Part shown: positions 62,109-64,000 of the stretch, piece after piece
Layout: each line of letters begins with the position of its first letter
Numbering within the stretch: position 1 is the first letter of the stretch
NCBI GenBank assembly: GCA_000158135.1
Contig: DS999533.1
Coordinates: 52,616-116,615 of the forward strand
Source of the DNA: Rhodobacteraceae bacterium KLH11
GTDB lineage: Bacteria; Pseudomonadota; Alphaproteobacteria; Rhodobacterales; Rhodobacteraceae
DNA: 64,000 bases
Direction: 5' to 3'
Program-made: the position numbers and the translations under genes
The notes under the pieces: model-generated
What the model was told of the DNA's origin: nothing
Seen by the model: only the letters and a program-made list of their open reading frames with translations
Database searches by the model: none

Positions 62109-62381
62109 ATGCTGTTCGAATGGGACGAAGACAAACGTCAGCAGAACTTCACAAAGCACGGGGTAGATCTTCTGTATACCGCTTTAATCTTTGAGGGCCC
62201 AACTCTAACCAAAATTGATGACCGGTACGACTATGGAGAAGAACGGTTAATCTCTTTGGGCTTGGTTGATGGTGATCCCTTCACCGTTGTTTACACCATG
62301 CGCGGCGAGTACATCCGTCTAATTTCCGCCTGGAGAGGAGGTCGGAAGGACTATGAAAAGTACAAAGACAGCTTCCCTTGA
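62109..62381 (+). CDS. brnT: BrnT-family toxin
   Basis: A 90-residue RelE-like ribonuclease toxin: FEWDEDKRQQNFTKHGVDL near the start, DRYDYGEERLISLG in the middle and a C-terminal RLISAWRGGRKDYEKY, the BrnT/DUF497 pattern. The start at 62109 has AAGGA upstream. Toxin precedes antitoxin, the usual order for this family, with a 29-nt overlap. Confidence 0.9.
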   Translation: MLFEWDEDKRQQNFTKHGVDLLYTALIFEGPTLTKIDDRYDYGEERLISLGLVDGDPFTVVYTMRGEYIRLISAWRGGRKDYEKYKDSFP

Positions 62382-62625
62382 GGAAATCAGGGCGATGCAG
62401 CGTCGCGGCGAAATCAAAGCGCCGAACGACGATGCCGAAGCCTTGGATATGCCAGATGGCTTTTGGGATGACGCCGACATTGTTGAGCGCCAGCCAAAAC
62501 AGTCTGTACATCTGCGCGTTGACGCGGACGTTCTTGAATACTTCAAGTCTGGCGGCAAGGGCCATCTGACACGGATGAATGCAGTGTTGCGTACGTATTA
62601 CGAGGCACAAAGAAACCGGGGCTAA
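62353..62625 (+). CDS. brnA: BrnA-family antitoxin
   Basis: A 90-residue antitoxin. The acidic N-terminal part (EEIRAMQRRGEIKAPNDDAE...MPDGFWDDA) neutralises BrnT, and the C-terminal ribbon-helix-helix (KQSVHLRVDADVLEYFKSGGKGHLTRMNAVLRTYYE) binds the promoter. GGAGG with AAGGA lies upstream inside brnT. Confidence 0.9.
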   Translation: MKSTKTASLEEIRAMQRRGEIKAPNDDAEALDMPDGFWDDADIVERQPKQSVHLRVDADVLEYFKSGGKGHLTRMNAVLRTYYEAQRNRG

Positions 62626-62631
62626 CCCGTC

Positions 62632-63322
62632 TGTGGCTCGGGTCACGCAAGGCAATGGTATCAATTTCGAGGATATTCGGAGCAAGCCCACCTCGATCTA
62701 TTTTTCGATATCGGGAAAGAAGGTGAAGGAATACAAAACGCTCATTCGCCTGTTCTTCCTCGATCTGATCAACACCATAGAAACCGAAGAGCCAGGCGAA
62801 GACGAACCGTTCAAGGTTTTGATCCTGCTCGATGAGTTCCAACGTCTCGGCAACCTGGAGCGTGTCGTTGAAGCTTATGACATCATGCGGTCATTTGGTG
62901 GGCGGCTCGTGTTGATCTCGCAATCGATCTCCCGTCTTCAGGAAATTTACGGACATGAAGGGGTGCGTGCGATGCTGGCGAACGCCGGAACGCAGATGTT
63001 TGCTGCCAGAGAAGACCCCGAAGTGCGCGAGCATGTGTCCAGATCCATTGGTGACAATCCCCGGATCGCCAGCGTGAGTATGGTGAATATCGACAAGAAG
63101 GTGCGGTCGACCGTGTTGGGCGGCAAAGCCGCTGTGCAACGAGTTGGGCAACTGGAGAAATTGGCACGTTCCAGATTTCTGAATTTCACCCTTTTCCATT
63201 TTGGTCCAGGGAAGCCCTCATCGACGACGAACCGGTTCTTCAGGAAACTTGGTATGAAAATCGGGGGCAAGCTATGGCATGCGCGTACTTTGAGCGCATC
63301 AGTATTGGTTAGAAGGGCCTAG
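62632..63322 (+). pseudogene. VirD4/TraG coupling-protein C-terminal fragment
   Basis: The frame contains the C-terminal half of a VirD4-type ATPase: SIYFSISGKKVKEYKTLIRLFFLDL, Walker B LILLDEFQRLGNLE, then LISQSISRLQEIYG and FAAREDPEVREHVS. The N-terminal spans and Walker A are missing, replaced by the BrnTA cassette and IS DNA. It differs from the coupling protein at 52988, so it comes from a different transfer system. Confidence 0.8.
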
Positions 63323-63326
63323 TCAG

Positions 63327-63863
63327 GTGAAGAAATTTCCATTTAGAATAAAGCATAAACCAAACTGCGAACAACGATTCCAAACCCGACTTACCAGCAA
63401 GTGGCTTATTGCGACTACGCTTTGTGTATTCATTCCCTCGAAATCGCTGTTAGCAGAAGGTTTCGAGGGCAGTGGTCCTTGCGAAATGGTTTGGGCGGAT
63501 ATCACTAAGCAGATACGTCCTCTGGTTTCGGGACCATCCAAAAACGGCATTAAAGTGGTTTTCGTTGGGAAAGATGGCATCGCATACAACTGCCTTGACA
63601 TGGAGATTCCGATTGAGGTTGTCGAAGCGATTACTGTCATAGAAACACAGTTGGAAGATTTGGGCAAACAACTGGGACGAAACCAAAGCAATAACGCTAG
63701 ATCAAGATATTGCAGCTCTGCGCGAGGCACTGTGCAGGGCTTGGATGTAGTAAGGCTTCATTTACCCTATCAAAAATTAGAATTGGCATCAAAAAGCTGT
63801 ACTACACGGCTGCAGCCAGAAATTGATCTAATAGAATCCTATTTTACAGAAAGCGGTAATTGA
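63327..63863 (+). CDS. hypothetical exported or anchored protein
   Basis: A 178-residue protein with an N-terminal hydrophobic segment (KWLIATTLCVFIPSKSLLAEG) after a basic stretch, likely a signal peptide. The mature part has several Cys and long helices. Not recognised. It begins 5 bp after the VirD4 fragment and overlaps the next frame by 1 nt (TGATG). Confidence 0.55.
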   Translation: MKKFPFRIKHKPNCEQRFQTRLTSKWLIATTLCVFIPSKSLLAEGFEGSGPCEMVWADITKQIRPLVSGPSKNGIKVVFVGKDGIAYNCLDMEIPIEVVEAITVIETQLEDLGKQLGRNQSNNARSRYCSSARGTVQGLDVVRLHLPYQKLELASKSCTTRLQPEIDLIESYFTESGN

Positions 63864-63961
63864 TGGCTGACGAAACCAAATACAATTCATCAAAAGGTGG
63901 AGTCGAACTTAGCATCGGTGTGTCTGACTTCAGCACCTACCGGGTAGATTTAGGGGTTTGA
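63863..63961 (+). CDS. short frame at window end
   Basis: A 32-codon frame (MADETKYNSSKGG...) coupled to the previous stop by TGATG. After the TGA at 63959 the same frame stays open to the window end (VTEDFWFIEAIME), so this may be a longer gene with a nonsense codon or simply a small peptide. Confidence 0.3.
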   Translation: MADETKYNSSKGGVELSIGVSDFSTYRVDLGV

Positions 63962-64000
63962 GTAACGGAGGATTTCTGGTTCATCGAAGCCATTATGGAG

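Noticed and set aside
1..64000. CRISPR arrays, tRNA and rRNA genes, replication or relaxase genes
   Set aside because: Looked for regular repeats, cloverleaf-like and RepA/B/C or MobA/TraA-like motifs by eye; none seen. Low-similarity cases could be missed without a search.

Overview
The window looks like accessory DNA (a conjugative plasmid or integrated conjugative element) from an alphaproteobacterium. It is most plausibly Rhodobacterales or Rhizobiales. The reasons are the RP4/Ti-like Trb/Tra gene set (TrbB-C-G-H-E-J-L-F-I, TraB, TraF, TraD, TraG), the IS66, IS110, IS5 and IS3 relics, and the moderately high G+C of the conjugation core. No rRNA, tRNA, CRISPR array, replication gene or relaxase was recognised; the relaxase and replication genes are presumably outside the window. 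All family names come from motif recognition by eye, without database searches.

Layout. (1) 1-12.8 kb is a patchwork of mobile-element relics with small cargo: a mobile mystery protein A/B (HTH + Fic) pair, an integrase fragment, an outer-membrane barrel protein, an 813-residue autotransporter, a ParD/ParE-type pair whose toxin lacks a normal start codon, and a sulfotransferase-like protein. (2) 12.9-19.7 kb is a defence-like block: a large PLD-nuclease/helicase fusion protein diverging from a PaeR7I/XhoI-type methyltransferase and a restriction endonuclease cut short by an IS110 relic, then a small HTH-like protein. (3) 20.0-33.4 kb is a tightly packed type IVb (thin-pilus, IncI-like) pilus operon: LysM/TcpQ protein, secretin, PilO, PilP, ATPase, PilR, major and minor prepilins and several unknown secreted proteins, closed by an intrinsic terminator. 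(4) 33.7-56.4 kb begins with the prepilin peptidase and runs through a Trb/VirB-type secretion system, a nuclease, two lambda-R-like lytic transglycosylases (one fused to a second TrbL/VirB6-like membrane domain), TraB/TraF/TraD-like proteins, an XRE regulator and the TraG/VirD4 coupling protein. (5) 56.4-64 kb is lower-G+C cargo: a three-gene cassette headed by a TIGR04255-like protein, nested IS66 elements with a group II intron relic, a BrnT/BrnA toxin-antitoxin pair and a relic of a second coupling protein.

The genes of blocks 3 and 4 make one conjugation machine. The thin pilus probably aids mating-pair contact, while the Trb/VirB channel with TraG moves DNA and the transglycosylases open the wall. 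Nearly all of these genes overlap by 1-16 nt, which implies translational coupling.

The most striking observation is that the virB3/trbD-like gene (about 34.6-35.0 kb) lies backwards inside the operon, between an 11-bp inverted repeat. Flipping the segment restores a 132-codon gene coupled to both neighbours (TAATG upstream, TGATG downstream). This suggests a recent or reversible inversion. Other notable points are a minor-pilin gene split by an apparent -1 frameshift, a duplicated TrbJ C-terminal tail fused to a new membrane anchor, and a group II intron domain V/VI relic.
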